From Tateyamaria sp. Alg231-49 (GTDB lineage: Bacteria > Pseudomonadota > Alphaproteobacteria > Rhodobacterales > Rhodobacteraceae), in NCBI RefSeq assembly GCF_900143535.1, contig NZ_FRFA01000015.1, positions 1-62,500 on the forward strand: 62,500 nt of DNA, in the 5' to 3' direction. The first letter of the stretch is position 1, and the number at the start of each line of letters is the position of its first letter. Below, one piece after another: positions 27,132 through 35,468 of the stretch. The notes under the pieces are model-generated. The model was not told where the DNA came from. It saw nothing but the letters and a program-made list of their open reading frames with translations, and ran no database searches. The position numbers were made by a program, and so were the translations under genes.

Positions 27132-27782
27132 TCACACCGGCTGAAAATCGAGCGTTTTTCCGACGAACTGGCTCATGCTGCCTTCGGCAATATCCGTCCA
27201 CAGCCCATGCAGACTGAGGGATCCGTCATTCACACGGGATTCGACAAAGGGAAAGGTCATCAGGTTTTCTATTGAGGTGACGACGGCGAGCTGTTCCAGC
27301 CGCTGCGCCTTGTCTTCCTCTTCCCCAATTCCTGCGACCTGATCGTATTTGGGGCGCAGGATGTCCATCCAACGGCCGACAAAGCTGGTCTTTTCTTCCA
27401 GCTCCGGCGCACGGCCTTCGCACATATCGATGCACCCTTGCACACCGCCGCAGCGGGAGTGGCCAAGCACAACAATATGGGCGACCTGCAGCACAGTGAC
27501 CGCATATTCTACCGCCGCAGAGGTGCCATGGTGATCCCCGTCCGGCTCGAACGGAGGAACAAGGTTGGCGATGTTACGATGGATGAAGAATTCACCCTGA
27601 TCCGCCCCAAAGATCGAGGTCACATGCACCCGGCTGTCACAGCAGGAAATGACCATCGCACGTGGCCGCTGCCCTTCATTCGCAAGACGGCGATACCATG
27701 CACTGTTTTCGGCATAGGTGGTCGCCTTCCAGCCCTGATAGCGTTGCAATAGAAAGGTCGGAAGAGGTTTGATCCTGTGCAT
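27132..27782 (-). CDS. Beta-class carbonic anhydrase
   Basis: A 216-residue enzyme interconverting CO2 and bicarbonate. The zinc ligands are visible: Cys and Asp in CCDSRV (near residue 47) and His and Cys in LGHSRCGGV (near 107). No signal peptide is present, so it is cytoplasmic. ATG 27782. It is first in the run with sbtA and the PII-like gene, suggesting joint control of the cellular inorganic carbon pool. Confidence 0.95.
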   Translation of the reverse strand: MHRIKPLPTFLLQRYQGWKATTYAENSAWYRRLANEGQRPRAMVISCCDSRVHVTSIFGADQGEFFIHRNIANLVPPFEPDGDHHGTSAAVEYAVTVLQVAHIVVLGHSRCGGVQGCIDMCEGRAPELEEKTSFVGRWMDILRPKYDQVAGIGEEEDKAQRLEQLAVVTSIENLMTFPFVESRVNDGSLSLHGLWTDIAEGSMSQFVGKTLDFQPV

Positions 27783-27932
27783 GGCGCTGTTCTGCCTGTC
27801 CGCTGTTTGGTCCTAAGGGCCGTGGTTACCCGGAATTGTCAGCAAATTCGAGGGAAAAGACAGCAGGCGCATAACGATTTGGGAAGGTCTGATGTGCGAA
27901 CAGTACAGCGACCGTGGGGGTCCACCAAACCA

Positions 27933-27954
27933 GGTGAGTAAAGGGTGAGTAAAG
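27933..27954 (+). repeat. Perfect 11-bp tandem duplication at a start codon
   Basis: GGTGAGTAAAG occurs twice in a row (27933-27943 and 27944-27954). It duplicates a GTG start candidate out of frame. The second copy supplies GTG 27945; the AAAGG formed at the junction is better spaced for GTG 27954. Confidence 0.8.
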
Positions 27955-28334
27955 TGACGAATATTACCCAGCTTCGGCTGTCTGAAAACGTGAAGGTCGA
28001 TCACGACCGTCTCGACGCGCTCTATTCCGAAATGGAACAAGCCGCTGCCGAGGACATGGTGTGCCGCGCGATGGAAGAGCTGGCACTGCGCATGGCACAG
28101 TGCGATCGGTTCTATCGCGCTTCCGACTTTGACGGGTTATGCAAGGCCAGCCGGTCTTTGATCGCGATTGCAGACCAGATCGGCATGACCGTCATGGCGC
28201 GAGTGGCCCGCGACGTGTCCGATTGCGCGAAATCTCAAAACCCGGTGCCGCTTGCGGCCACGCTCGCCCGCCTCATGCGCACGGGCGAGGAATCGCTAAC
28301 CGCCATCTGGGATCTGCAAGACGTCACCATCTGA
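27945..28334 (+). CDS. Conserved small cytoplasmic protein, unknown function
   Basis: A 129-residue mostly helical protein with no signal or membrane segment. No domain was recognised. The start is GTG 27945, but GTG 27954 is in frame and better placed behind AAAGG, which would shorten the protein by three residues. It lies 71 bp before the aminopeptidase gene and is divergent from the carbonic anhydrase operon. The length, helix content and paired Cys residues give no further clue. Confidence 0.6.
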   Translation: MSKVTNITQLRLSENVKVDHDRLDALYSEMEQAAAEDMVCRAMEELALRMAQCDRFYRASDFDGLCKASRSLIAIADQIGMTVMARVARDVSDCAKSQNPVPLAATLARLMRTGEESLTAIWDLQDVTI

Positions 28335-28405
28335 TCACCTCACTCTTGCGGCGACGGGCAAAGCAGGTAGGGTCGCATCGCGTGTCCATAAACAGGGGAC
28401 TGACG

Positions 28406-29785
28406 ATGACGCTTGCCTTTGCCGCACATGATCCCGACGCCATCCCGGTCTACCTTTTGGCCGAAGAGGACGTGGCGTCCTGGCTGGAGACTCAGGACAG
28501 CGCAACACAGGCATGGGCCAAGGCACACGCATTTACAGGTGCGATCGGTCAGGCTCTGACCATTCCCGGCGACGCCGGGATCGCGATGGCCGTTGTGGGC
28601 TATGGCAATGCCGACCGACGGCGCAGAGCGCGTTTTCATCTGGCCGCCGGAGCAGCGCGGCTCCCCGCTGGAACTTATGCGCTGCACAGCACCCTCGATG
28701 TCCCCGACCTTGAGGTCGAAGCGCTTGGCTGGCTTCTCGCCGGGTACCGCTATGACCGGTACAAGGCGCAGTCAGCCATGGGCGCACAGTTGGTCGCACC
28801 TCCGGGCATCGATACTGCCCGCGTCGAGGCGATGGCGCAGGGCGAGGCGCTGACGCGGACGCTTATCAACACACCGGCCTCAGATATGGGCCCGCCCGAC
28901 CTTGAAACGGCGGCGCGGACCCTCGCAGACCAGTTCGGTGCCGACATTGACGTGACCACCGGCGATGATCTGCTGACGGCCAACTTTCCGATGATCCACA
29001 CGGTGGGTCGCGCCGCCGACCGCGCACCCCGCCTGATCGATATGCGCTGGGGCACGCGCGGCCCGCAACTGACCCTCGTTGGTAAAGGCGTGTGCTTTGA
29101 CACCGGCGGGCTCAACCTCAAACCCGGCGCTTCGATGGGTTTGATGAAAAAGGATATGGGCGGGTCAGCCGCCGTTTTAGGCCTCGCGCATATGATTATG
29201 GCGACCGGGTTACCGATCCGGCTGCGGGTACTGATCCCAGCCGTCGAAAACAGTGTCTCTGGCAACGCTTTCCGCCCACAGGATATCCTGACCTCGCGCA
29301 AAGGGCTGACCGTCGAAATCAACAACACTGACGCCGAAGGGCGGCTGGTGCTGGCCGACGCCCTTGCCCTCGCGGACGAAGACAAACCAGACCTGATTAT
29401 CTCTATGGCCACGCTCACCGGCGCAGCACGAGTTGCGGTTGGGCCTGATCTGGCGCCTTACTTTGCCGATGACGCACACCTTGTGACTTCGCTCGAAGAG
29501 GCGGCACAAACTCAGGCAGACCCGGTATGGCGCCTGCCCTTTCATGCCCCATACGAGACGATGATCGAACCGGGTATTGCGGACCTCGACAACGCACCCA
29601 AGGGCGGATTTGCGGGCACAATTACCGCAGCGCTATTCCTACGCCGCTTTGTGGAAAAATCGCCATACATGCATTTTGATATCTACGGCTGGCAACCGGG
29701 GGACGCGCCAGCACGGGCCAAAGGCGGGGTGGGGCAAGCCACCCGCGCGCTGCTTGCCGCTCTGCCTCGCGCGCTTGGGCTGTGA
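28406..29785 (+). CDS. M17 leucyl aminopeptidase
   Basis: A 459-residue cytosolic aminopeptidase of family M17. The metal-binding NTDAEGRLVLADAL motif is near residues 310-325, and the KGVCFDTGGLNLKP stretch with the catalytic Lys lies near 230. It removes N-terminal residues from peptides and needs two metal ions. ATG 28406 is chosen; the longer frame overlaps the preceding gene. The stop overlaps the start of the NlpC/P60 gene as GTGA. Confidence 0.93.
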   Translation: MTLAFAAHDPDAIPVYLLAEEDVASWLETQDSATQAWAKAHAFTGAIGQALTIPGDAGIAMAVVGYGNADRRRRARFHLAAGAARLPAGTYALHSTLDVPDLEVEALGWLLAGYRYDRYKAQSAMGAQLVAPPGIDTARVEAMAQGEALTRTLINTPASDMGPPDLETAARTLADQFGADIDVTTGDDLLTANFPMIHTVGRAADRAPRLIDMRWGTRGPQLTLVGKGVCFDTGGLNLKPGASMGLMKKDMGGSAAVLGLAHMIMATGLPIRLRVLIPAVENSVSGNAFRPQDILTSRKGLTVEINNTDAEGRLVLADALALADEDKPDLIISMATLTGAARVAVGPDLAPYFADDAHLVTSLEEAAQTQADPVWRLPFHAPYETMIEPGIADLDNAPKGGFAGTITAALFLRRFVEKSPYMHFDIYGWQPGDAPARAKGGVGQATRALLAALPRALGL

Positions 29786-30570
29786 GCGATCCGCGCCTGA
29801 CACCCAATCCCGACTACCTCGGCGTCGATCGCCCGGGGCGGATCGTCTGGCCTCATGTGGATCTGTGCCGCTCCCCGTCAGGCGCGCGCGACCGCCAATT
29901 GCTGGCCGGGGCGGACGTCACAGTAATGGGTGAAGACGACACACACGCTTATGTCCGGGCCGCCTTTGATGGCTACATTGGCTTTGTCCCTGCCCGCAGC
30001 GTCGGCGGCCCCCAGACAGCAACACATATTGTGGCGCGGCCAGCCGCACATGCCTACAGACAAGCATCGATCAAAGCCCCCGAAACCGCCAGCCTCAGCT
30101 TCGGGGCACGGCTTACTGCGCGGCGAGAGAGCGAAGACTTTGTCGAGACCGAACTGGGTCACGTACCTATAGCGGCGTTGACGCCCCTGCCTGCCCCAAA
30201 TGGCAACCCAATCGACATAGCCCGGTTGTTCCTCGGCACGCCCTACCTTTGGGGCGGCAATACTCGTGCAGGCATCGACTGCTCCGGACTGATCCAGATC
30301 GCGTTGTCCAGCGCAGGCCAACCCTGCCCCGGCGACAGCGATATGCAGGAAACGGACGTCGGACAGACTTTGCCCGATGGCAGCGACTACGCCCCCGGCG
30401 ACCTTCTGTTCTGGAAAGGACACGTCGCGCTGGTAACCAGCCCAACCACGATGATCCACGCAAACGCGCACCACATGTCCGTCGTCGAAGAAGACATCAC
30501 CGCCGCCCTAGCCCGCATCGCAGCAACGAACACCGGCGCTGTCACCAGCCACAAACGGCTCGAAATTTGA
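29782..30570 (+). CDS. NlpC/P60 (C40) cell-wall peptidase
   Basis: A 262-residue protein with SH3-like domains at about 15-135 and a C-terminal NlpC/P60 domain (about 138-255). The catalytic Cys is in IDCSGLIQ, and the His is in GHVALVT. The family hydrolyses gamma-D-glutamyl-meso-diaminopimelate bonds in murein peptides. No signal peptide is present, so it may act on recycled muropeptides in the cytoplasm, fitting its tight pairing (GTG start, 4-bp overlap) with an aminopeptidase. Confidence 0.9.
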   Translation: MSDPRLTPNPDYLGVDRPGRIVWPHVDLCRSPSGARDRQLLAGADVTVMGEDDTHAYVRAAFDGYIGFVPARSVGGPQTATHIVARPAAHAYRQASIKAPETASLSFGARLTARRESEDFVETELGHVPIAALTPLPAPNGNPIDIARLFLGTPYLWGGNTRAGIDCSGLIQIALSSAGQPCPGDSDMQETDVGQTLPDGSDYAPGDLLFWKGHVALVTSPTTMIHANAHHMSVVEEDITAALARIAATNTGAVTSHKRLEI

Positions 30571-30603
30571 AAACGCAGGCCTGTGCGCCTGCAGACGTTC
30601 AGA

Positions 30604-30951
30604 TCACTCGACGGCGCGGATCAGCTTGCGCTCCAGCACCCGCAACACGGTCTTGAGATCATGGCCTCGACGCAGGATCTGGCCATCTATGCCGATCACC
30701 GCATACATGCCTTGCCGGCCCCGAAGCTTGGGGCGCTTCTCGATCCGGTAGAGCGGGTTTTCGGCCGTGTGACGAAACACAGAGAACACCGCGACTTCGC
30801 GCAAACAGGAAATACCGTAGTCGCGCCACTCACCCGCCGCAACCATGCGCCCGTAGAGCGACAGGATCACAGACAACTCTGTGCGGTGAAAGGCAACCTG
30901 AGGATTGGGCAACAGGGGCGAATTGGATGGTGGAGGCGTGTGCAACGTCAT
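30604..30951 (-). CDS. DUF2794 protein
   Basis: A 115-residue alphaproteobacterial protein of the DUF2794 family, with the typical LSVILSLYGRMVAAGEWRDY and PLYRIEKRPKL segments. Function is unknown; the fold is small and cytoplasmic. ATG 30951 is chosen because the family begins there; an extension to 31092 would overlap the divergent paaI gene. The gene is convergent with the NlpC/P60 gene. Confidence 0.8.
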   Translation of the reverse strand: MTLHTPPPSNSPLLPNPQVAFHRTELSVILSLYGRMVAAGEWRDYGISCLREVAVFSVFRHTAENPLYRIEKRPKLRGRQGMYAVIGIDGQILRRGHDLKTVLRVLERKLIRAVE

Positions 30952-31066
30952 TGTCCCAACAGTTGCGCGATGCCTGCCCAATTTCAAGGCCCGCGTACGA
31001 GCAATGGTTGATGCGGCCTCAATTCCGCGCAACAGTGCGCGAAATGAATACAAAAATGAGCCACTC

Positions 31067-31501
31067 ATGACGCCCGAACAAAGGGCCCGCACCTGCGCCG
31101 ACCTAATGTGGTCCGCTGATCGTGCCAGTCAGGCGCTGGGTATGGCGATCACCGCGATTGGTCCGGGCACTGCGACACTGACCATGGCTGTACGCGATGA
31201 CATGCTCAACGGGCACGGAATCTGTCACGGCGGCATGATCTTTACTCTTGCCGACAGTGCATTCGCATTTGCCTGTAACACCCACAATCAACGAACCGTC
31301 GCACAATCCAACCAAATCACCTACCTCGCTCCGGGGCGGGCAGGCGACACACTGACCGCACAGGCGACCGAAGTGTCGCGGATCGGGCGCTCCGGCACCT
31401 ATGACGTGGTCGTACAAGACAGCGACGGTCAGGATATCGCCCTGTTCCGCGGACTTTCCCGCACTATTCAAGGCCAGCATTTCGACGAGGATGCATCATG
31501 A
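31067..31501 (+). CDS. paaI: PaaI hotdog-fold thioesterase
   Basis: A 144-residue hotdog thioesterase that hydrolyses aryl-CoA intermediates of phenylacetate breakdown. The family motif GHGICHGGMIFTLADSAF (about 45-62) includes the catalytic Asp. ATG 31067 is used; the longer frame would run into the divergent DUF2794 gene. Its stop overlaps the paaK start as ATGA, so both are translated from one message. The rest of the paa pathway is not in the window. Confidence 0.9.
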   Translation: MTPEQRARTCADLMWSADRASQALGMAITAIGPGTATLTMAVRDDMLNGHGICHGGMIFTLADSAFAFACNTHNQRTVAQSNQITYLAPGRAGDTLTAQATEVSRIGRSGTYDVVVQDSDGQDIALFRGLSRTIQGQHFDEDAS

Positions 31502-32775
31502 AAGATCTCACACCGCCGCGCGACACACTCGACCCTATCGAGATCGCCAGCAGGGACGAAATCGCAGCTTTGCAGCTGGAACGGATGAGCTGGTCTCTGA
31601 ACCACGCCTATGCAAACGTGCCCCACTACAAGCGAGCCTTCGATGCCGCAGGCGTGCATCCGGACGACCTCGCATCGCTCAGTGATCTGGCCAAATTCCC
31701 GTTCACCGTCAAACAAGACCTGCGTGACAGCTACCCCTTTGGCATGTTCGCCGTGCCGCGCGATCAGGTCGCGCGCATCCACGCCTCGTCCGGAACAACG
31801 GGCCAACCGACAGTGGTGGGCTACACAGAAAATGACCTCAAAAACTGGGGCAGCGTCGTCGGGCGCTCCTTACGCGCGGCTGGTCTCGCTCCGGGCGACC
31901 TGCTGCACAACGCATATGGCTATGGGTTGTTCACAGGGGGCTTGGGCATCCACCTTGGGGCCGACGCTCTGGGGCTGACAACCGTGCCCATCTCCGGCGG
32001 CATGACCCCGCGCCAGGTCCGGCTAATACAAGATTTTGAACCTAAAGGGATCACGGTCACCCCGTCTTATGCCCTTTCGGTCCTTGATGAATTCAACGCC
32101 CAAGGGATCGACCCGCGGGCCACCTCCCTTCAGGTCGGCATATTCGGCGCCGAACCCTGGACCAACGCCATGCGGCAAGAGATCGAAGACGCCTTCGATA
32201 TGCACGCCGTCGACATCTATGGGCTAAGCGAAGTCATGGGCCCCGGCGTTTCGATGGAGTGCGTCGAAACCAAGGACGGTCTGCACATCTGGGAGGACCA
32301 CTTTTTCCCCGAAATCATTGACCCTGAAACTGGCATCCCGGTCGCGGACGGCGAACTGGGTGAGTTGGTCTTCACCTCGCTCACCAAAGAGGCATTTCCC
32401 ATCATCCGCTACCGCACCCGCGATCTGACGCGGCTGTTGCCGGGTACCGCGCGGTCCATGCGACGCATGGAGAAAGTGACCGGGCGCAGCGACGACATGA
32501 TCATCCTGCGCGGCGTCAACGTCTTCCCCACGCAAATCGAAGAGGCGATCATGGCCACACCCGGCCTCGCCCCACATTTCCAGATCGAACTTTCCAAACC
32601 CGACCGTATGGATGTGATGGAGGTGGTCTGCGAAGGGCCGGATGCACAGGCCGGTGCAGCGCTTGCCCAAAAGATCAAGGAAACCGTTGGGATCAGTGTT
32701 TTGGTAAAAGTCGGCGCCCCCGGCTCCGTTGCGCGATCACAGGGCAAAGCTGTTCGGATTGTGGACAAGCGGTAA
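31498..32775 (+). CDS. paaK: Phenylacetate-CoA ligase PaaK
   Basis: A 425-residue ANL-superfamily ligase activating phenylacetate to phenylacetyl-CoA with ATP. The nucleotide-binding SSGTTGQPTVVG loop is near residue 98, and YGLSEVMGPGV lies near 240. The length is normal. It starts in the last bases of paaI. Together they are the entry and proofreading steps of phenylacetate use. No promoter motif was clear upstream of paaI. Confidence 0.93.
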   Translation: MKDLTPPRDTLDPIEIASRDEIAALQLERMSWSLNHAYANVPHYKRAFDAAGVHPDDLASLSDLAKFPFTVKQDLRDSYPFGMFAVPRDQVARIHASSGTTGQPTVVGYTENDLKNWGSVVGRSLRAAGLAPGDLLHNAYGYGLFTGGLGIHLGADALGLTTVPISGGMTPRQVRLIQDFEPKGITVTPSYALSVLDEFNAQGIDPRATSLQVGIFGAEPWTNAMRQEIEDAFDMHAVDIYGLSEVMGPGVSMECVETKDGLHIWEDHFFPEIIDPETGIPVADGELGELVFTSLTKEAFPIIRYRTRDLTRLLPGTARSMRRMEKVTGRSDDMIILRGVNVFPTQIEEAIMATPGLAPHFQIELSKPDRMDVMEVVCEGPDAQAGAALAQKIKETVGISVLVKVGAPGSVARSQGKAVRIVDKR

Positions 32776-32986
32776 GCCCATCTTTTTAATGACAGTTGCC
32801 GGGGTGCAATGCGCTTGGGCGGGCAACTGTGCTTTGATATGCGTTACTGTCTGTATGATCGCAGCGAAGTTCAGTTTTGAGCCCAAAGCGCCGGATGCTG
32901 CAGTGCGCACCAATTTCGCATACCTATGTTTTGCTGTTATTTCTTAACGACCCAATTCCCGCTAAAACTACGAGATCCGCTTGCAA

Positions 32987-33349
32987 TCAGAGCCAAAAAA
33001 CGGCAACGGCCACGAGGAACATGACCGTCATGATCGGGCCCCAAAGTCTACGTTCTTCTTTTGAGGGTGTAATCCAGTTCAGCACCATACTCAAAGCGTT
33101 CACCGAGAGAGCAATCCATATCGCCCAAGACGGCCAACCCGGCCAGCCACCGTCGGCAGATAGCACTGCTAGCGCCATACCAACCAAGACAAAAATGGAA
33201 GCAGCCGCAACCAACCGACCTGATGTTGGAAGTGACCCTTCGGTCTGACCGCCCTGTGTGAGCCTGCCCCACGGAGCACCGAAGATCAGAGCAATCTGAA
33301 AACAAATCACTCCCAGGACCATCACGCAATAAGCAAGTGGCAAGCTCAT
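32987..33349 (-). CDS. Small four-TM membrane protein, unknown function
   Basis: A 120-residue hydrophobic protein with about four membrane helices (about 3-24, 45-64, 71-90, 100-119) and a short GAPWGRLTQGG motif shared by a set of uncharacterised small bacterial membrane proteins. ATG 33349 follows GGAGGGGGCC, a strong ribosome-binding site; the longer frame to 33532 is rejected. It is monocistronic. The phased 11-bp repeat array (33616-33659) lies about 270 bp upstream and could serve this gene. Confidence 0.7.
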   Translation of the reverse strand: MSLPLAYCVMVLGVICFQIALIFGAPWGRLTQGGQTEGSLPTSGRLVAAASIFVLVGMALAVLSADGGWPGWPSWAIWIALSVNALSMVLNWITPSKEERRLWGPIMTVMFLVAVAVFWL

Positions 33350-33745
33350 TTGGCCCCCTCCAAACACGCGCAAAATCAAATGGTAAATTAGGGACCTGAG
33401 GGAAATTAAGCAAGTCTTCGCGGTTGTGAAAGTGCGCTCAGCACAGACCTGAGAACCTTGCACATGAACGGCGGCAAGGTCCGCAAACCAGTCCTTGCCG
33501 AGCCGATCTTTGGGACTTTGTTCGAGCGACAAAAGTGAGGTCAGGATTATCCAGCAAGCCGCCCTTCACCTTTACTTAACGCTTCCAACCGCGCGCCCTG
33601 TTAACTAGGCAAACAGTGCACAGCTGGTGTACAGGCTGTGCACGTGTTGTGCACCCCCATTTGGCCATAAAAAGCTGACGTTAACGCTTGCTTCGCGGCT
33701 CTTGCCGCTCAGCGTCCAGTCGCCGTTGCGCGTACGCTTCTCAGA
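33350..33745. other. Intergenic region containing a phased repeat array
   Basis: No gene is seen in about 396 bp between the small membrane protein and imuB (both on the minus strand). It contains the 11-bp repeat array at 33616-33659 and two copies of TTAACGCTT (33577-33585 and 33680-33688) flanking it at roughly equal distance. No terminator with a T-run was found for imuB. Confidence 0.5.
33616..33659. repeat. Four GTGyAC repeats at exact 11-bp spacing
   Basis: Four consecutive 11-mers begin with GTG(C/T)AC: GTGCACAGCTG, GTGTACAGGCT, GTGCACGTGTT and GTGCACCCCCA, starting at 33616, 33627, 33638 and 33649. Because GTGCAC is itself a palindrome, neighbouring repeats also form TGyAC-N5-GTGyA dyads, and 33616-33624 pairs perfectly with 33635-33643. 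The one-helical-turn phasing is what a cooperatively bound protein (regulator or initiator) would use. The NtrC consensus (TGCAC-N5-GTGCA) has the same geometry. The binding protein is unknown. Confidence 0.7.
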
Positions 33746-35404
33746 TCACGCAAAAGAGCCCTGACAAAACCAGCCCGGCGACATCGCCCCGCCGTGCCCG
33801 TAAAACAGCCACAGCCGCTGACCGCACTCCGTATCCGTCACCCAGTAGTCCCGTGTACCACTGCGCCAGTTCGGATCGTCCAGCCACCATTCCGGCGCCA
33901 GCCGTTCTGGGCCCAGCGCGCGCAGCCGGGTCAGGTCCTGACCACGCCAGCGGAAGGTCTGCGGCATGTGGGGGGTGGCAGGGGCGTGTACTGGCTCAGG
34001 CTGCCAGAGCAGCAATGGGCGCGGATTGCTTGGTGCCGGCCATGCGCCCTCATGCGGTTTGGACCACGCGGCCGCCAGTATTTTATGTGCTTTTTCAGGG
34101 ATATGACTGTCCGCCGGATGCACTCGGCGGATCGCCTCCAACCCCACACGCGCGCCCAGTCGGCCGATCAGATCATCCAGCGCGTCAGCCTTGTTCAACC
34201 GCGCCTGCACCGCCTCACCCGCCTGAAGATGACCCACCACAGCAGCGTCATGCAGCGGTTCGACCTGCACGGCCACAAGGCGCAGCATGTCGATACCAAA
34301 GCCTGCGTCGATCTCATCCAGCTTCAGCTCTAACAGCGGACGGATGCGCGCAGGATCAAAGCTGGAGCGGGCCAGACCGATCTCGATCACCTCGACCCCG
34401 TGGTCGCTGCGATAGGCCTGCAACGCCACACGCCGCACGCCTTTCCCCTTGTCTTCCAATACCTTGCACAGACGCGGCAGCAACCGGTCAATCCCTGCCA
34501 TCACGTCCTCAGCCAGCCCAATAGGGTCTGGCAAGGTCATCCTCACTGCAAAATGGTCAGGGGCCTTCGCGGGCGACACAGGCTCGGGCGCGCTGCCCAT
34601 CGCCTGATCCAGACGCATCACAAGGCCCCGCCCAAACCGGCGCGCGAGCCCCGCGCGTGGCTGACCCAGAAGGTCCCCCACCCGACGCAGGCCAAGGCGG
34701 CCCAGCTGTGCCGTCACCTCAGGCTCAAGGCGCAGGGCGGCAATGGGCAGGGGGCTAAGCGCGCCATAGGTCTGGCCCGGCGCGGCAATGCGTTGGGTGT
34801 TGCCGGTGCGGGTGCGAATGGCCGGGGCCGCACCCCCTTTGGTCCAGTGCCGCCGCTTGCCTGCGCGCGACCGGGTGGCCCGCGCCTCTTGGTCAATGGC
34901 ATCGCCTGTGCGGTCCGACCCCGCCGCACGGCCCGCATAGCGGGCCAGGGCCCATGCCGCCCCCCGCGTGTCCGCCAGACCCATCAGCACGCTTAACCCC
35001 AGATCAGTGCAATCGTCCTCAACCACCTGCATCAACTGCGCCTCACCCCCAAACAGATGCGCACAGCCCGTCAGATCCACAACCAGCGCGTCGCCCTCCT
35101 CGGGCGCAACCCAAGGGGAAAACTTGCCCGCCCAGCGCTGCAAGGCCTCCAAAAACCGGGTCTCACCCACCACACTGCGTGGATGCGTGAGCAGACCGGG
35201 GCACATCGCATGAGCATCCCGCACAGGTTGGCCGACCTGCAAACCGCTGCTTTGCGCAACACCGTTCAAGGCGGTGATAACTTGCGCATTCTGCTGCTCT
35301 TGCACCACTGCCAGCGGCTGATCACCCAGCACCGGTTGGCGCCGGATCAGACGTTCGGCCCCCAGACGCGGGAACCACAGGGAAAGGATGCGACGGTCGG
35401 ACAT
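33746..35404 (-). CDS. imuB: ImuB, Y-family polymerase-like mutagenesis protein
   Basis: A 552-residue ImuB: a Y-family polymerase fold without the catalytic acidic residues (the N-terminus reads LWFPRLGAERL where active enzymes have a DxDxF motif). ImuB is a hub that binds the beta clamp and recruits ImuA and DnaE2 for SOS mutagenesis. Normally imuA-imuB-dnaE2 form an operon. Here the upstream gene is a TetR regulator and no dnaE2 follows, so the partners must be elsewhere or absent. A perfect LexA-type box sits 9 bp before the start (35413-35427). Confidence 0.88.
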   Translation of the reverse strand: MSDRRILSLWFPRLGAERLIRRQPVLGDQPLAVVQEQQNAQVITALNGVAQSSGLQVGQPVRDAHAMCPGLLTHPRSVVGETRFLEALQRWAGKFSPWVAPEEGDALVVDLTGCAHLFGGEAQLMQVVEDDCTDLGLSVLMGLADTRGAAWALARYAGRAAGSDRTGDAIDQEARATRSRAGKRRHWTKGGAAPAIRTRTGNTQRIAAPGQTYGALSPLPIAALRLEPEVTAQLGRLGLRRVGDLLGQPRAGLARRFGRGLVMRLDQAMGSAPEPVSPAKAPDHFAVRMTLPDPIGLAEDVMAGIDRLLPRLCKVLEDKGKGVRRVALQAYRSDHGVEVIEIGLARSSFDPARIRPLLELKLDEIDAGFGIDMLRLVAVQVEPLHDAAVVGHLQAGEAVQARLNKADALDDLIGRLGARVGLEAIRRVHPADSHIPEKAHKILAAAWSKPHEGAWPAPSNPRPLLLWQPEPVHAPATPHMPQTFRWRGQDLTRLRALGPERLAPEWWLDDPNWRSGTRDYWVTDTECGQRLWLFYGHGGAMSPGWFCQGSFA

Positions 35405-35412
35405 AAATTAAT

Positions 35413-35427
35413 GTTCATATTTTGTTC
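35413..35427. promoter_or_regulatory. LexA (SOS) box of imuB
   Basis: GTTC, seven bases (ATATTTT) and GTTC: an exact match to the alphaproteobacterial LexA site GTTC-N7-GTTC. It is between the TetR gene stop and the imuB start, only 9 bp from the imuB start codon, so LexA would block transcription start or early elongation. This supports DNA-damage induction of imuB. Confidence 0.85.
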
Positions 35428-35468
35428 TCGACCTGAATACGATGAGTCGGACGTCCGAGTCGAGCGGA

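Noticed and set aside
33577..33688. Chromosome replication origin around the 11-bp repeats
   Set aside because: No cluster of TTATCCACA DnaA boxes and no dnaA, hemE or parAB genes nearby. Only a single TTATCCAG-like site was noticed.
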